This document shows, one piece after another, positions 23,596-32,444 of a stretch of DNA of 39,644 bases; within the stretch, counting starts at the first letter, position 1; the number at the start of each line of letters is the position of its first letter. Source of the DNA: UMGS1279 sp045534095 (GTDB lineage: Bacteria > Bacillota > Clostridia > Oscillospirales > Acutalibacteraceae); NCBI GenBank assembly GCA_045534095.1, contig JAZSJA010000027.1, positions 1 through 39,644 on the forward strand, in the 5' to 3' direction. A model generated the notes under the pieces. That model had not been told where the DNA came from. It worked only from the letters and a program-made list of their open reading frames with translations, and did not search any database. The translations under genes were made by a program, and so were the position numbers.

Positions 23596-24975
23596 CTATT
23601 TTACTGTAGAAACAAAATCTAAAATTCCTTTATTGCCTACTTCATTGTTTTTAAACACAGCACAATTATCAAGTATTTTAGCAAACACCTGACCTATATT
23701 TTCTTTAACATCATCGGTAAGTTCACCAAACTGAGTAGTAAGTCTTGGTGGCAATACTGCAAGGCCCATAGCCTCAATAAGACCGATATTTTCCTTTTTT
23801 ATGTAATGATACTCCTCGTGTGCGTGGAAAATACCATAAGGATGCTCCTCGCTTGTACGATTATTTCGAAGAATTAAGTCCATCTCAAACCTACCATTAC
23901 GCTTTCTTGCAATCGGAGTTATGGCATTATGCGGCGCATCTGTATAGGCTAAAACACCGTTTTCTTCACTTGTAAACTTTTTCCAAGCCTCATTTATTCT
24001 ATTAGCAAGTTCAATAACTCTTTCCTTATCCTCGCCTATAATTCTAATGGTAGAAAGAATCCAGTTGACCACACCTGCTTCAATATCATCAAAGCCTTCA
24101 AAATTAACCTTGAATCTGAAATCAGCCTTAGCACAAGGGAATTCATAATTTCCGCCCTGATAATGGTCGTGTGTTAAAATAGAACCGCCTACTATTGGAA
24201 GTCCCGCATTTGAACCCATAAAGTAATGTGGATACTGGTCTACAAAATTTATAAGTCTTTCAAAGGTTTTTCGAGTTATAGCCATAGGCTCATGCTCACC
24301 ATGTAAAAGTATGCAATGCTCATTAAAATATCCATATGGCGAATACTGGAAATACCATTGCTCGCCTGCGAGCTCAACAGGAATAATTCTGTGATTTGCT
24401 CTGGGCGGATGGGAAGCATTACCCTCGTATCCAACGTTTTCCTTACAAAGCAAACATTTTGGATAACCCGATTGTTTAGAAAGCTTTGCAAGAGAGATTT
24501 CTTTGGGATCCTTTTCGGGTTTGGAAAGGTTTATTGTCAAATCAATATCGCCATAACCTTGAACGGTAGTTTTCCAAATTATATTTTTATTTATTCTTTC
24601 GGTCATAATATAGTTATTGTTTTGCGAAAGAGAATAAAAATAATCAGTTGCATCTTTAGGCGAGCAATTATATTTTTCAAAATATTTATTATTTAAAACC
24701 GACGGGATTGGAGTAAAAATATCCATAATATCTGCAGATAAAATATCCCTATAGGTTGTTGTATTCATTTCAAGTTTGCCATTTTCATTGGCATAGTCTA
24801 AAATACCGCTTAAAATATCTTCAATATTGTTGTGCTTTTGATATTCTTTTCTTTCAAAAGACACAGCTCCAATCAAATTTAAAATGCGATTTACAGCATA
24901 AATTTCATCTGTCTTTTCAATCATATTACGCTCAATGGCATAATCCAAAAGTTCAGATAAATAAGCATTTATCAT
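23596..24975 (-). CDS. galT: Galactose-1-phosphate uridylyltransferase, Firmicutes type (GalT2)
   Basis: Exchanges the UMP of UDP-glucose with galactose-1-phosphate in the Leloir pathway. The 459 residues match the Gram-positive second class. The catalytic His segment is SILTHDHYQGGNYEFP (about residues 264-279), with CLLCKENVGYEGN and RANHRIIP before it and EEYHYIKKENIGLIEAMGLAVLP near the C-terminus. GTGAGG precedes the ATG. It is separated from galK by 165 bases holding a 16-base inverted repeat. Confidence 0.95.
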   Translation of the reverse strand: MINAYLSELLDYAIERNMIEKTDEIYAVNRILNLIGAVSFERKEYQKHNNIEDILSGILDYANENGKLEMNTTTYRDILSADIMDIFTPIPSVLNNKYFEKYNCSPKDATDYFYSLSQNNNYIMTERINKNIIWKTTVQGYGDIDLTINLSKPEKDPKEISLAKLSKQSGYPKCLLCKENVGYEGNASHPPRANHRIIPVELAGEQWYFQYSPYGYFNEHCILLHGEHEPMAITRKTFERLINFVDQYPHYFMGSNAGLPIVGGSILTHDHYQGGNYEFPCAKADFRFKVNFEGFDDIEAGVVNWILSTIRIIGEDKERVIELANRINEAWKKFTSEENGVLAYTDAPHNAITPIARKRNGRFEMDLILRNNRTSEEHPYGIFHAHEEYHYIKKENIGLIEAMGLAVLPPRLTTQFGELTDDVKENIGQVFAKILDNCAVFKNNEVGNKGILDFVSTVK

Positions 24976-25085
24976 AATAAAAACCTCACAAATAAAATCT
25001 TATGATAATGTTATAAATAATTAGTATTGTAACCTAAGCAAAGATGCTCGGTTTATATTTTCAAGGTTTATAACAACTACCCTCA

Positions 25086-25128
25086 TTAGTACAATCCGAA
25101 GATGAAAATCAACTTCGGATTGTACTAA
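25086..25128. repeat. Perfect 16-base inverted repeat after galK
   Basis: TTAGTACAATCCGAAG (25086-25101) and CTTCGGATTGTACTAA (25113-25128) flank an 11-base loop. It begins about 12 bases past the galK stop. There is no T-run, so it is probably an intercistronic hairpin (stability, processing or weak termination) rather than a standard terminator. Confidence 0.75.
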
Positions 25129-25140
25129 ATAAATTTAAGA

Positions 25141-26421
25141 TTATCCTTTTAAGGAAAGTGCATAACCGCCAACCGAGCGAATGTTGAGTATATAACAACT
25201 TCCCTCACCAAAAACAGCCTCTATTGTGTTTTTGTATTCTTCAAGAATATCATTGGGAACAAAGGCTTGTATTGTACCGGCAAAACCGCCGCCATGAACA
25301 CGGAAACCACCTCTGCCGTTCAAAAAACGCTCAGTTAAAGCAAGGGCTAAGGAAAGGCCCTGCTCTTTAGGTGCAGATACAGAAAAAACGTTTTGCAAAT
25401 ATCTAAAAGAAGAATCTCCTGACTTTTTAATATGCATAAGAAAATCATCAAATCGATTTTCAAGCAAAGCATTTTTTTCATCAACTACCAAAGCGTTGTC
25501 AGCTAAAAAATGCATCGCGCGAATAACGGCACGATCTCCACATTCTTCTCTTATAACGGAAAGTTTAGCAAAAAAATCGTCTTCATTTATGTCGCGTAGA
25601 TATTTTTCATCCAGCACAACCGCAACAGCACGCATTTCCTCAGTAATAGCGGCGTAATCACCTGTTAAATCGGCGTGATTGCCACCTGTATTTACAATAC
25701 AAAGAGAATGCTTGTGTGCTGTTAAATCAAAATCAATCTTTTCAATAATGGGATTCTTAGGATCTGCAAAATCAATAGCGGTAAATCCTCCTACCGAACT
25801 TGCCATTTGATCCATAAGACCGCAAGGTTTACCAAAATATACATTCTCAGCCTTTTGAGCAAGCTTGGCAATTTCAACAGAATCAATTTTACCATCATTG
25901 AACAAATGACTTAAAATAACACCAACCAAAACCTCAAATGCAGCTGAGGAAGAAAGTCCTGAACCTTTTAATACATTTGAGGTTGTGTAAGCGTCAAATC
26001 CGCCTATTTCAAACCCCGATTGCTTAACAAACGCGGCCATACCACGAATTAAAGCAGAGGCTTGACCTTGTTCTTCAGGTATAACATCAAGTTGGTTTAA
26101 ATCAATAGAATCCATCTCATAGCCTTCTGATTTAATGCGAATAACGTTATCCTCATTTTTAGAAACAACAGCAATAACGTCTAAATCAACGCTACCTGCT
26201 AACACTCTTCCGTGCTGATGATCGGTATGATTACCGCCAACCTCGGTACGTCCGGGTGCAGAAAAAAGTCTTATTTCACTAACGTTATCATAAAGTTTTT
26301 CAAACTCATCTACAGCTTTCAAATATCTTAGCCTTGCGGAATCTACAGATGAATACATAAGTTTAAAATCTTTATCATAACCGCCGGATTTAATATCAGT
26401 ACGAATTTTTTGCAAAGACAT
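25141..26421 (-). CDS. galK: Galactokinase
   Basis: Phosphorylates galactose at C1. 426 residues of the GHMP kinase fold: the substrate signature APGRTEVGGNHTDHQHG (about residues 55-71), the ATP loop VLKGSGLSSSAAFEV (about 150-164) and the C-terminal RGGFRVHGGGFAGTIQAFV. The first signature differs from the classic GRVNLIGEHTDY form but matches a variant I know from clostridial galactokinases. AGGAGC precedes the start. It lies between ackA and galT. Confidence 0.95.
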   Translation of the reverse strand: MSLQKIRTDIKSGGYDKDFKLMYSSVDSARLRYLKAVDEFEKLYDNVSEIRLFSAPGRTEVGGNHTDHQHGRVLAGSVDLDVIAVVSKNEDNVIRIKSEGYEMDSIDLNQLDVIPEEQGQASALIRGMAAFVKQSGFEIGGFDAYTTSNVLKGSGLSSSAAFEVLVGVILSHLFNDGKIDSVEIAKLAQKAENVYFGKPCGLMDQMASSVGGFTAIDFADPKNPIIEKIDFDLTAHKHSLCIVNTGGNHADLTGDYAAITEEMRAVAVVLDEKYLRDINEDDFFAKLSVIREECGDRAVIRAMHFLADNALVVDEKNALLENRFDDFLMHIKKSGDSSFRYLQNVFSVSAPKEQGLSLALALTERFLNGRGGFRVHGGGFAGTIQAFVPNDILEEYKNTIEAVFGEGSCYILNIRSVGGYALSLKG

Positions 26422-26436
26422 ATACGTGCTCCTAAA

Positions 26437-27645
26437 TTATTTTACAAGTTCTAAAGTATCTCTTGCGATAACCATCTCTTCATCGGTAGAAACTGCAAAT
26501 ACAGCAACCTTAGAAGCATCGGTAGAAATTTTATAATCGTTACCTTTAATGCGAGAATGCTCTTTATTAAACTCTTTATCAAGCTCAAGACCTAAATAGG
26601 TAAGACTATCGCAAACACTTTCACGAACGTCGCCACTATTCTCACCGATACCACCGGTAAATACAATAGCATCTACACCGTTCATAGCAGCTACAAAGCT
26701 ACCAATGTATTTGGTGATTTGATAGTTCTGCATATCTATAGCAAGCTGAGCTCTTTCATTACCTGCTTCTGCAGCTTCGCAAACGTCACGATTATCATTA
26801 GAAACACCGGAAATACCTAAAACACCGGATTTTTTGTTAAGCATAGTATCGATTTCTGCAGGAGTCATACCCTCGTTTTCTGCAATAAAGGTAACAACAG
26901 AAGGATCTAAAGAACCGCTACGTGTACCCATAATGAAACCATCAAGAGGAGTAAAGCCCATAGTGGTATCAACAGAAATACCGCCTTTTACAGCTGCAAT
27001 AGAAGCACCGTTACCAAGATGGCAGGTAATGATTTTAAGATCTTTTACATCCTTACCCATAAGCTCTGCAACCTTACCGGTTACGTATCTGTGAGAGGTA
27101 CCATGGAAGCCGTAACGACGAACACCGTATTTCTCAAAATACTCGTAAGGAACACCATACATATAAGCCTTTTTAGGCATATGAGAATGGAAAGAGGTAT
27201 CAAAAACTGCAACCTGAGGAACCTTCTCGCCCAAAACTGCAGTACAAGCACGAATACCAAGAATATTAGCAGGGTTATGAAGAGGGGCTAAAGGATTGAA
27301 CTTTTCAACAGCGGCAATAACTTCATCGTTGATAAGGCAGGACTCAGTAAAGCCCATACCACCCTGAACAACACGGTGACCAACAGCACCAATTTCGCTA
27401 AGAGAAGAAATAACAGCAGCCTCACTTTCGGTAAGAGCCTTAATAACGCAAGTAAAAGCCTCACTATGTGTAGGCATAGCTTCTTCGATTACTGCACGGC
27501 GGCCATCAGCGGCGTTATGGGTTAAAACGGAATCGGTACCACCAATACGCTCGCAGTTACCTTTAGCGATCATCTGCTCATTTTCCATATCAATAAGTTG
27601 ATATTTAAGTGATGAACTACCTGCATTTACAACCAAGATTTTCAT
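26437..27645 (-). CDS. ackA: Acetate kinase
   Basis: Makes ATP from acetyl phosphate in fermentation. Full-length 402 residues: KILVVNAGSSSLKYQLI at the start, VFDTSFHSHMP, RRYGFHGTSHRYV, HLGNGASIAAV (phosphate/adenosine signatures), GTRSGSLDP and VFTGGIGENS. No pta is adjacent. It is the first gene of the galK-galT-malic enzyme run and has its own promoter, facing away from tmcAL. Confidence 0.98.
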   Translation of the reverse strand: MKILVVNAGSSSLKYQLIDMENEQMIAKGNCERIGGTDSVLTHNAADGRRAVIEEAMPTHSEAFTCVIKALTESEAAVISSLSEIGAVGHRVVQGGMGFTESCLINDEVIAAVEKFNPLAPLHNPANILGIRACTAVLGEKVPQVAVFDTSFHSHMPKKAYMYGVPYEYFEKYGVRRYGFHGTSHRYVTGKVAELMGKDVKDLKIITCHLGNGASIAAVKGGISVDTTMGFTPLDGFIMGTRSGSLDPSVVTFIAENEGMTPAEIDTMLNKKSGVLGISGVSNDNRDVCEAAEAGNERAQLAIDMQNYQITKYIGSFVAAMNGVDAIVFTGGIGENSGDVRESVCDSLTYLGLELDKEFNKEHSRIKGNDYKISTDASKVAVFAVSTDEEMVIARDTLELVK

Positions 27646-27693
27646 AAAAAAACTCCTATCTGTCGCACACGCGACTAAAAATTAAAAAAACTA

Positions 27694-27722
27694 TTGCACC
27701 TTTAAGATAAATATAGTATTAT
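27694..27722 (+). promoter_or_regulatory. Promoter of tmcAL
   Basis: TTGCAC (27694-27699), 17-base spacer, TATTAT (27717-27722). The -10 lies within the left arm of a 12-base inverted repeat shared with the opposing ackA promoter. Confidence 0.6.
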
Positions 27723-27753
27723 AATAAAGGTTACTTATAATTTATAATACTAT
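27713..27753. repeat. Inverted repeat spanning both divergent -10 boxes
   Basis: ATAGTATTATAA (27713-27724) and TTATAATACTAT (27742-27753) are perfect 12-base arms around 17 bases. Each arm contains one of the two divergent -10 elements. Confidence 0.7.
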
Positions 27754-27772
27754 ACTCATCATATTTTTTCAA
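27744..27772 (-). promoter_or_regulatory. Promoter of ackA
   Basis: Minus strand TTGAAA (27767-27772), 17-base spacer, TATTAT (27744-27749), about 100 bases upstream of ackA. Confidence 0.6.
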
Positions 27773-27820
27773 GCATTATTTCAGTTAAAAAGCAAAAAAT
27801 AGACAAAAGTTGGTGATTTT

Positions 27821-29011
27821 TTGAAAATTTGCGGTGTAATCGCTGAATTCAACCCTTTCCACAATGGTCACGACCACCTAATCAATACAATTAAATCTGA
27901 TAACGACTCGGTTGTAGTAGCCGTTATGAGCGGTAATTTTGTTCAGCGTGGCGAACCGGCTATAATTTCAAAATTCGCCCGTGCCAAGGCAGCAATACTC
28001 AGCGGAGTTGATTTGGTACTTGAATTACCTTTGCCCTATAGCATTTCTACCGCTATGTATTTTGCAAATGGCGGTATTGATATTTTAAAATCTCTTGGAA
28101 TTGTTGATACTCTTTGTTTCGGTAGCGAAAGCGGCAACATTGCTCCTCTTACGGCAGTTGCCTCGCGACTCAACAATCCAGAATTCAAAAGTTTTTTAAA
28201 AGAAGAACTTTCAAGCGGTATTACCTTTGCCGCCGCAAGGCAAAAAGCCTTTGAAAAGTTTTCGCCAAACGTTGAATCTTCGATTTTAGAAAACCCTAAC
28301 GATACTTTAGCTATAGAGTATATTTTGGCGGCGGAACGATTAGGCTTAAAGGTGGATTACAAGGTTGTTAAACGCTTTGGTGCTGCACATGACAGTCATA
28401 TTAAAACAGATAATATTTGCAGTGCTTCAGAGCTTAGAAAAACACCTAGCCTTTTAGATTTAAAAGAGCCCTATATGCCTAAAGCGTCTTACGATATTTT
28501 TGCCGAAGAAATATCTAACAAACACTACTCTTCCATGTATTTATTAGACAGAGCTATGGTGGCACATTTAAGAACAATAACTCCCGAAAAACTGCGGTTA
28601 GCCCCCGATATTTCTGAAGGCCTTGAAAATAGAATTATAACCGCCGCTAACAGTTTTTCAACAATGGATGAAATACTAACTGCAGTAAAATCCAAAAGAT
28701 ACACCCACGCAAGGCTTCGCAGAATTATTCTCGCCTCTTATTTAGGGGTTACGGCCGAACTGCAAAAACAATCCGTCCCCTATATTAGAGTTTTAGGAAT
28801 GAATGAAAACGGAGCAAAGATTTTATCACTTGCCTCAAAACACACAAAAACACCTTTAATAGCTTCCCTTAAAGAAGCCGAAAGAATCAACTCCAAAGCC
28901 GCAGAATTTGCACGTTTAGAGGTTAAAGCGGGAGATATTTTTTCTCTTTCTCTCCAACGTCCTGTCGGTGGTAAAACTGAATACACCAGCAAACTTTTTA
29001 AAACCTTTTAA
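27821..29011 (+). CDS. tmcAL: tRNA(Met) cytidine acetate ligase TmcAL
   Basis: Forms N4-acetylcytidine at the wobble base of elongator tRNA-Met using acetate and ATP. 396 residues with a TTG start (GGTGA upstream) and the nucleotidyltransferase motif CGVIAEFNPFHNGH. Further conserved parts are VVAVMSGNFVQRGEP, KFARAKAAILSGVDLVLELP and the C-terminal ARLRRIILASYLG. Facing ackA, whose product consumes or makes acetate, may be meaningful or chance. Confidence 0.92.
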   Translation: MKICGVIAEFNPFHNGHDHLINTIKSDNDSVVVAVMSGNFVQRGEPAIISKFARAKAAILSGVDLVLELPLPYSISTAMYFANGGIDILKSLGIVDTLCFGSESGNIAPLTAVASRLNNPEFKSFLKEELSSGITFAAARQKAFEKFSPNVESSILENPNDTLAIEYILAAERLGLKVDYKVVKRFGAAHDSHIKTDNICSASELRKTPSLLDLKEPYMPKASYDIFAEEISNKHYSSMYLLDRAMVAHLRTITPEKLRLAPDISEGLENRIITAANSFSTMDEILTAVKSKRYTHARLRRIILASYLGVTAELQKQSVPYIRVLGMNENGAKILSLASKHTKTPLIASLKEAERINSKAAEFARLEVKAGDIFSLSLQRPVGGKTEYTSKLFKTF

Positions 29012-29040
29012 TTAAAATTTATATAGTGAGGTAATTAAAA

Positions 29041-29973
29041 ATGATAACTAAAGAATTAATAGAATTTAAAAATTACGGAAAATGTGTTAAGCTTTCTAAC
29101 GGAATTATTGAGGCGGTAGCATCTGTTGACATTGGTCCCAGAATTGTTTTCTTTGGCTTTATAGGCGGCGAAAACATAATGAATACCGAAAAGGATAAAT
29201 TTACCAGCGCTAATAACGAAGATTTTGACAACCACTTTTACAAGGGCGCAACCTGGAATAATTACGGTGGTCACAGACTTTGGTCATCTCCCGAAAAAAT
29301 GCCTAACACCTACTATCCCGACTGCGATCCGGTTGAATACGAGTTTACCGAAAATGGCGTTATTTTAACCCCACCCCCCCAGACCGCAAACGGACTGCAA
29401 ATGCAGGTTGAACTTATTATGAGCGATAACGAGCCTACTATGGACGTTAAGCACAGTATGACTAATATTGCTGATACACCTCAGGATTTTGCCCTTTGGG
29501 CGCTTACAGTAAGCGCCCAGGACGGTATTCTTGTTCTTCCTATGAACACCAACGACACAGGTCTACTTCACAACAGAATGATTTCGGTATGGCCATACAC
29601 CGATATGTGTGACGACCGCATTTTCTACGGCAAAAAATACATCACTATTCGTCAGGACAGAAATGCCAAATCTCCCATTAAACTTGGATTTGACCTTAAC
29701 CAAGGTCTTGCCTATTACCTTTTGGGCAATAGCGTATTTAAGAAAAAATACTACCCCAACCATCCCAATGGTCGTTATCCTGATGGCGGAGTTTCTTTTG
29801 AAACCTACAACTGTGCATTATTCCTTGAAATTGAAACCCTTTCCGAACAAAAGGTTATGGCACCCGGTACTACCGAAACCCATTTAGAAACCTGGACAAT
29901 GCTTAAAAAGCCTCAGGAATTAAACGAAAGAGATAATGATTCCATCGACGCTTTTGTAAAATCACTTAACTAA
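29041..29973 (+). CDS. DUF4380-like / galactose-mutarotase-superfamily protein
   Basis: 310 residues with no signal peptide. The all-beta sequence and elements such as GPRIVFFGFIGGENIM, YGGHRLWSSPEKMP and a C-terminal CALFLEIETLSE fit proteins annotated DUF4380 or aldose-1-epimerase-like. Catalytic histidines of true mutarotases cannot be placed with confidence. It begins 29 bases after tmcAL with GTGAGG upstream and ends at a strong terminator. Sugar-related function is likely given GH27/galK/galT nearby, but the ligand is unknown. Confidence 0.7.
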   Translation: MITKELIEFKNYGKCVKLSNGIIEAVASVDIGPRIVFFGFIGGENIMNTEKDKFTSANNEDFDNHFYKGATWNNYGGHRLWSSPEKMPNTYYPDCDPVEYEFTENGVILTPPPQTANGLQMQVELIMSDNEPTMDVKHSMTNIADTPQDFALWALTVSAQDGILVLPMNTNDTGLLHNRMISVWPYTDMCDDRIFYGKKYITIRQDRNAKSPIKLGFDLNQGLAYYLLGNSVFKKKYYPNHPNGRYPDGGVSFETYNCALFLEIETLSEQKVMAPGTTETHLETWTMLKKPQELNERDNDSIDAFVKSLN

Positions 29974-29982
29974 CATAATAAT

Positions 29983-30026
29983 AAAAATCACGGTTACTTT
30001 TAAAATTGGTAACCGTGATTTTTTTA
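29983..30026. terminator. Strong bidirectional terminator
   Basis: AAAAATCACGGTTAC (29983-29997) pairs perfectly with GTAACCGTGATTTTT (30009-30023), with T-runs on both strands. It separates the convergent mutarotase-like (+) and small zinc-protein (-) genes, and overlaps the stop codon of the latter. Confidence 0.92.
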
Positions 30027-30227
30027 TTCTTCCAAATCAAATAACAAACACCCTTGCGCCTTGAATTGTTCAATTTTTTTGTCCAAATACTCGGTAGAGC
30101 AATTAAGCTCATTAGCAAGACATTCCTTACACAAAAATTCCTCAGCCATTCGGTTTATCATTTTTTTGTAAAGTCCCACTTCGTTCATTGTTAAGGCAGA
30201 GCCGCAATTTACACATTTGCCTGACAT
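30024..30227 (-). CDS. Small zinc-ribbon-like protein
   Basis: 67 residues. CVNC (5-8) and CKEC (33-36) form a likely zinc site, followed by a helical C-terminal half (LDKKIEQFKAQGCLLF). It resembles short conserved clostridial proteins of unknown function. The ATG overlaps the stop of the GH27 gene by one base (TAATG), so the two are coupled. No enzymatic function can be assigned. Confidence 0.75.
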   Translation of the reverse strand: MSGKCVNCGSALTMNEVGLYKKMINRMAEEFLCKECLANELNCSTEYLDKKIEQFKAQGCLLFDLEE

Positions 30228-31387
30228 TAAATATCCACAACCTTAGCTCTAAAGACTTTACAGTCGTGAGCATCAACAACATCCTTATAAATACCGTCTT
30301 TAATTTTAACCTTTTCCCCCGTCCAAAGTTCGGTGAGTTCTAAGGTTTTTCCGCTGGTAATGGGAAGACCTAAAACGTCGGTATCTATATAATTTCTGCT
30401 TTTAACGTCACTGAAATTAAACATACCAATAGCAATATCTCCGTTATCAAGGAATTTTCCCCAAGTGCAATTTTCCTTTTTAACATCGTACCCTTTTTCG
30501 TGAACGGTTTGGTAAATTTCAAAGGGTTGGCGTTGCGCAGGATCCTGATTAATTGCAATAATATCCTTATTGGTTAAAATTTCTTTGGTTTTGTCATCCA
30601 TTTTTGTAATGTCGCAACCAATCATAAGAGGAGAATTTAAAAATGCCCAGAAGGAAAAATGTGTTTTATACTCGGTATAACCGCAAAGACCGTTCTCATC
30701 AACGTCCATTGCAACGTTACCCACGCCATTCATACCAACTATAAGCATATCCATATCGTTAAAACAGCCCTGACCGTTGAATTTCTGTAAAGGATACTGC
30801 TTCATAGCAAGATTTTTAACAGATTCCCACGTGTCATTAATATCACCGGTTGAACGCCACATATGAGCGCTTGTAGTTTTAATCCATTCCTCAACGTTAT
30901 CAATGCCCCAGTTACAGGCGCTAAAAAGAATATCTCTGCCGCAATTAGCCAAGGCAAGGCCCATTCTTTTATACAGGTAATGACCCTGAGTTGATAAGGG
31001 TCGGAAACAGTAATCATATTTAAGAAAATCCACTCCCCACTCGGCAAAGGTGGCGGCATCAATGAATTCGTAATCAAAACTACCGGGATAACTTGCGCAG
31101 GTAAGATGTGCGGCGCAAGAATACATACCAAACTTAAGACCCTTTGAATGGGCATAATCTGCAACATATTTCATACCGTGAGGGAATTTTTCGGGGTCGG
31201 CAACCAATTTTCCGTCCACACGTTCTTTTAAAGACCAACAATCATCAATAACTATGTAATCATATCCTGCCGCTAACAGCCCTGTATCCACCATAGTATC
31301 AATAGATTTTAAAACAATCTCTTCATTAATATCAGGGCCAAAAGTATTCCAAGAATTCCAGCCCATGGGAGGGGTTTTAACAAACAT
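30227..31387 (-). CDS. Alpha-galactosidase, glycoside hydrolase family 27
   Basis: Releases alpha-linked galactose with retention. The 386 residues begin TPPMGWNSWNTFG, the GH27 start, then VIDDCWS, FGMYSCAA and the nucleophile Asp in DFLKYDYC (about residue 124). The acid/base Asp is in WRSTGDIND (about 178), followed by GCFNDMDMLIVG and a C-terminal beta domain. There is no signal peptide, so it should act on imported oligosaccharides; the galactose would feed the galK/galT products encoded 4 kb away. The assignment is secure, but beta-L-arabinopyranosidase activity is known in related enzymes. Confidence 0.93.
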   Translation of the reverse strand: MFVKTPPMGWNSWNTFGPDINEEIVLKSIDTMVDTGLLAAGYDYIVIDDCWSLKERVDGKLVADPEKFPHGMKYVADYAHSKGLKFGMYSCAAHLTCASYPGSFDYEFIDAATFAEWGVDFLKYDYCFRPLSTQGHYLYKRMGLALANCGRDILFSACNWGIDNVEEWIKTTSAHMWRSTGDINDTWESVKNLAMKQYPLQKFNGQGCFNDMDMLIVGMNGVGNVAMDVDENGLCGYTEYKTHFSFWAFLNSPLMIGCDITKMDDKTKEILTNKDIIAINQDPAQRQPFEIYQTVHEKGYDVKKENCTWGKFLDNGDIAIGMFNFSDVKSRNYIDTDVLGLPITSGKTLELTELWTGEKVKIKDGIYKDVVDAHDCKVFRAKVVDI

Positions 31388-31412
31388 AGTAATGCTCCTT
31401 TATTTTTACATA

Positions 31413-32291
31413 TTATTTGCCTAAAATATCTGATAAATTTGCAAGTATTTTTTTAGCTACATCAGGCTTATTCATTGAATAGACGTGTACGTTAGTAATA
31501 CCATTTGCATAAAGATCTATAATTTGATCTGTGGCATAGGCGATTCCCGCCTGTTTCATAGCACTTGAATCGTTACCAAATTTATCAACCAAGCTTTTAA
31601 ATCGTTGCGGCATAAAGGAACCGGAAAGTTTTATAGCCCTTTCCACTTGATTGGCATTTGTAATTGGCATAACACCCGGAACAACCGGTACAGTTATACC
31701 TTGCTCGCGGATTTTATACAAAAAATTATAAAGAAGATTATTATCAAAAAACATTTGAGTGGTTAAAAAATCCGCACCTGAATCCACCTTATCTTTCAAA
31801 TAATAAATATCACTTTTTTGATCAACGCTTTCAGGATGAATTTCAGGATAGCAGGCACATCCAATACAAAAGTCAGGATTTTCGGCTTTAAGCTCTCGGA
31901 TTAAATCAACTGCATACCGATAATCCCATTTGGAGCGGTCTGCATTTTCCAACTGAGCAGGAATATCGCCTCTAAGCGCCATAACATTGGTAATACCGGC
32001 TTGTTTTATTTGTTTTATCTTTTCCTTAACCGTTTGTTTAGTGGATGATACGCAGGTGAGATGAGCCAAAGTGGGAACACCATAAAGCTCTTTGATGTTT
32101 TTAGCAATATCTAAAGTATATTTACTGGTTCCCCCACCCGCTCCATAGGTAACACTCATATAAGCAGGTTTTAGTTTTGCAATCTCTTCTGTAGCGTTTT
32201 TTACACTTTCAAAACTACTTTCAGTTTTAGGCGGAAAAACCTCAAACGAAATTGATAACTTTTCATCTTTTAATAAATCTATAAGCTTCAT
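31413..32291 (-). CDS. metF: Methylenetetrahydrofolate reductase
   Basis: Reduces 5,10-methylene-THF to 5-methyl-THF for methionine synthesis or one-carbon metabolism. The start at 32291 (MKLIDLLKDEKLSISFEVFPPK) is chosen, with GGGA upstream, over an in-frame start at 32336; 292 residues. Family motifs: SFEVFPPKT, the MSVTYGAGGGTSKYT segment, the flavin-site region AHLTCVSS, NVMALRGDIP and DFLTTQMFFDNN. It uses the THF pool to which the fol genes upstream contribute. Confidence 0.95.
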   Translation of the reverse strand: MKLIDLLKDEKLSISFEVFPPKTESSFESVKNATEEIAKLKPAYMSVTYGAGGGTSKYTLDIAKNIKELYGVPTLAHLTCVSSTKQTVKEKIKQIKQAGITNVMALRGDIPAQLENADRSKWDYRYAVDLIRELKAENPDFCIGCACYPEIHPESVDQKSDIYYLKDKVDSGADFLTTQMFFDNNLLYNFLYKIREQGITVPVVPGVMPITNANQVERAIKLSGSFMPQRFKSLVDKFGNDSSAMKQAGIAYATDQIIDLYANGITNVHVYSMNKPDVAKKILANLSDILGK

Positions 32292-32370
32292 ATAATATCC
32301 CTTACCATACTTTTTTAAATCAATTATACCAAACAAAATAAGTTAATTCAACAATAAAAAATGTTTTTTA

Positions 32371-32408
32371 CAAAAAACGAACCTATCTGAAGTTAGATAG
32401 GTTCGTTT
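32371..32408 (-). terminator. Terminator of the dockerin/SGNH gene
   Basis: AAACGAACCTATCT and AGATAGGTTCGTTT (14-base perfect arms, 6-base loop), followed on the minus strand by a T6 run. Confidence 0.92.
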
Positions 32409-32444
32409 AAACTTAAATTAAACTAGCAATAAATTACTTAAAAT

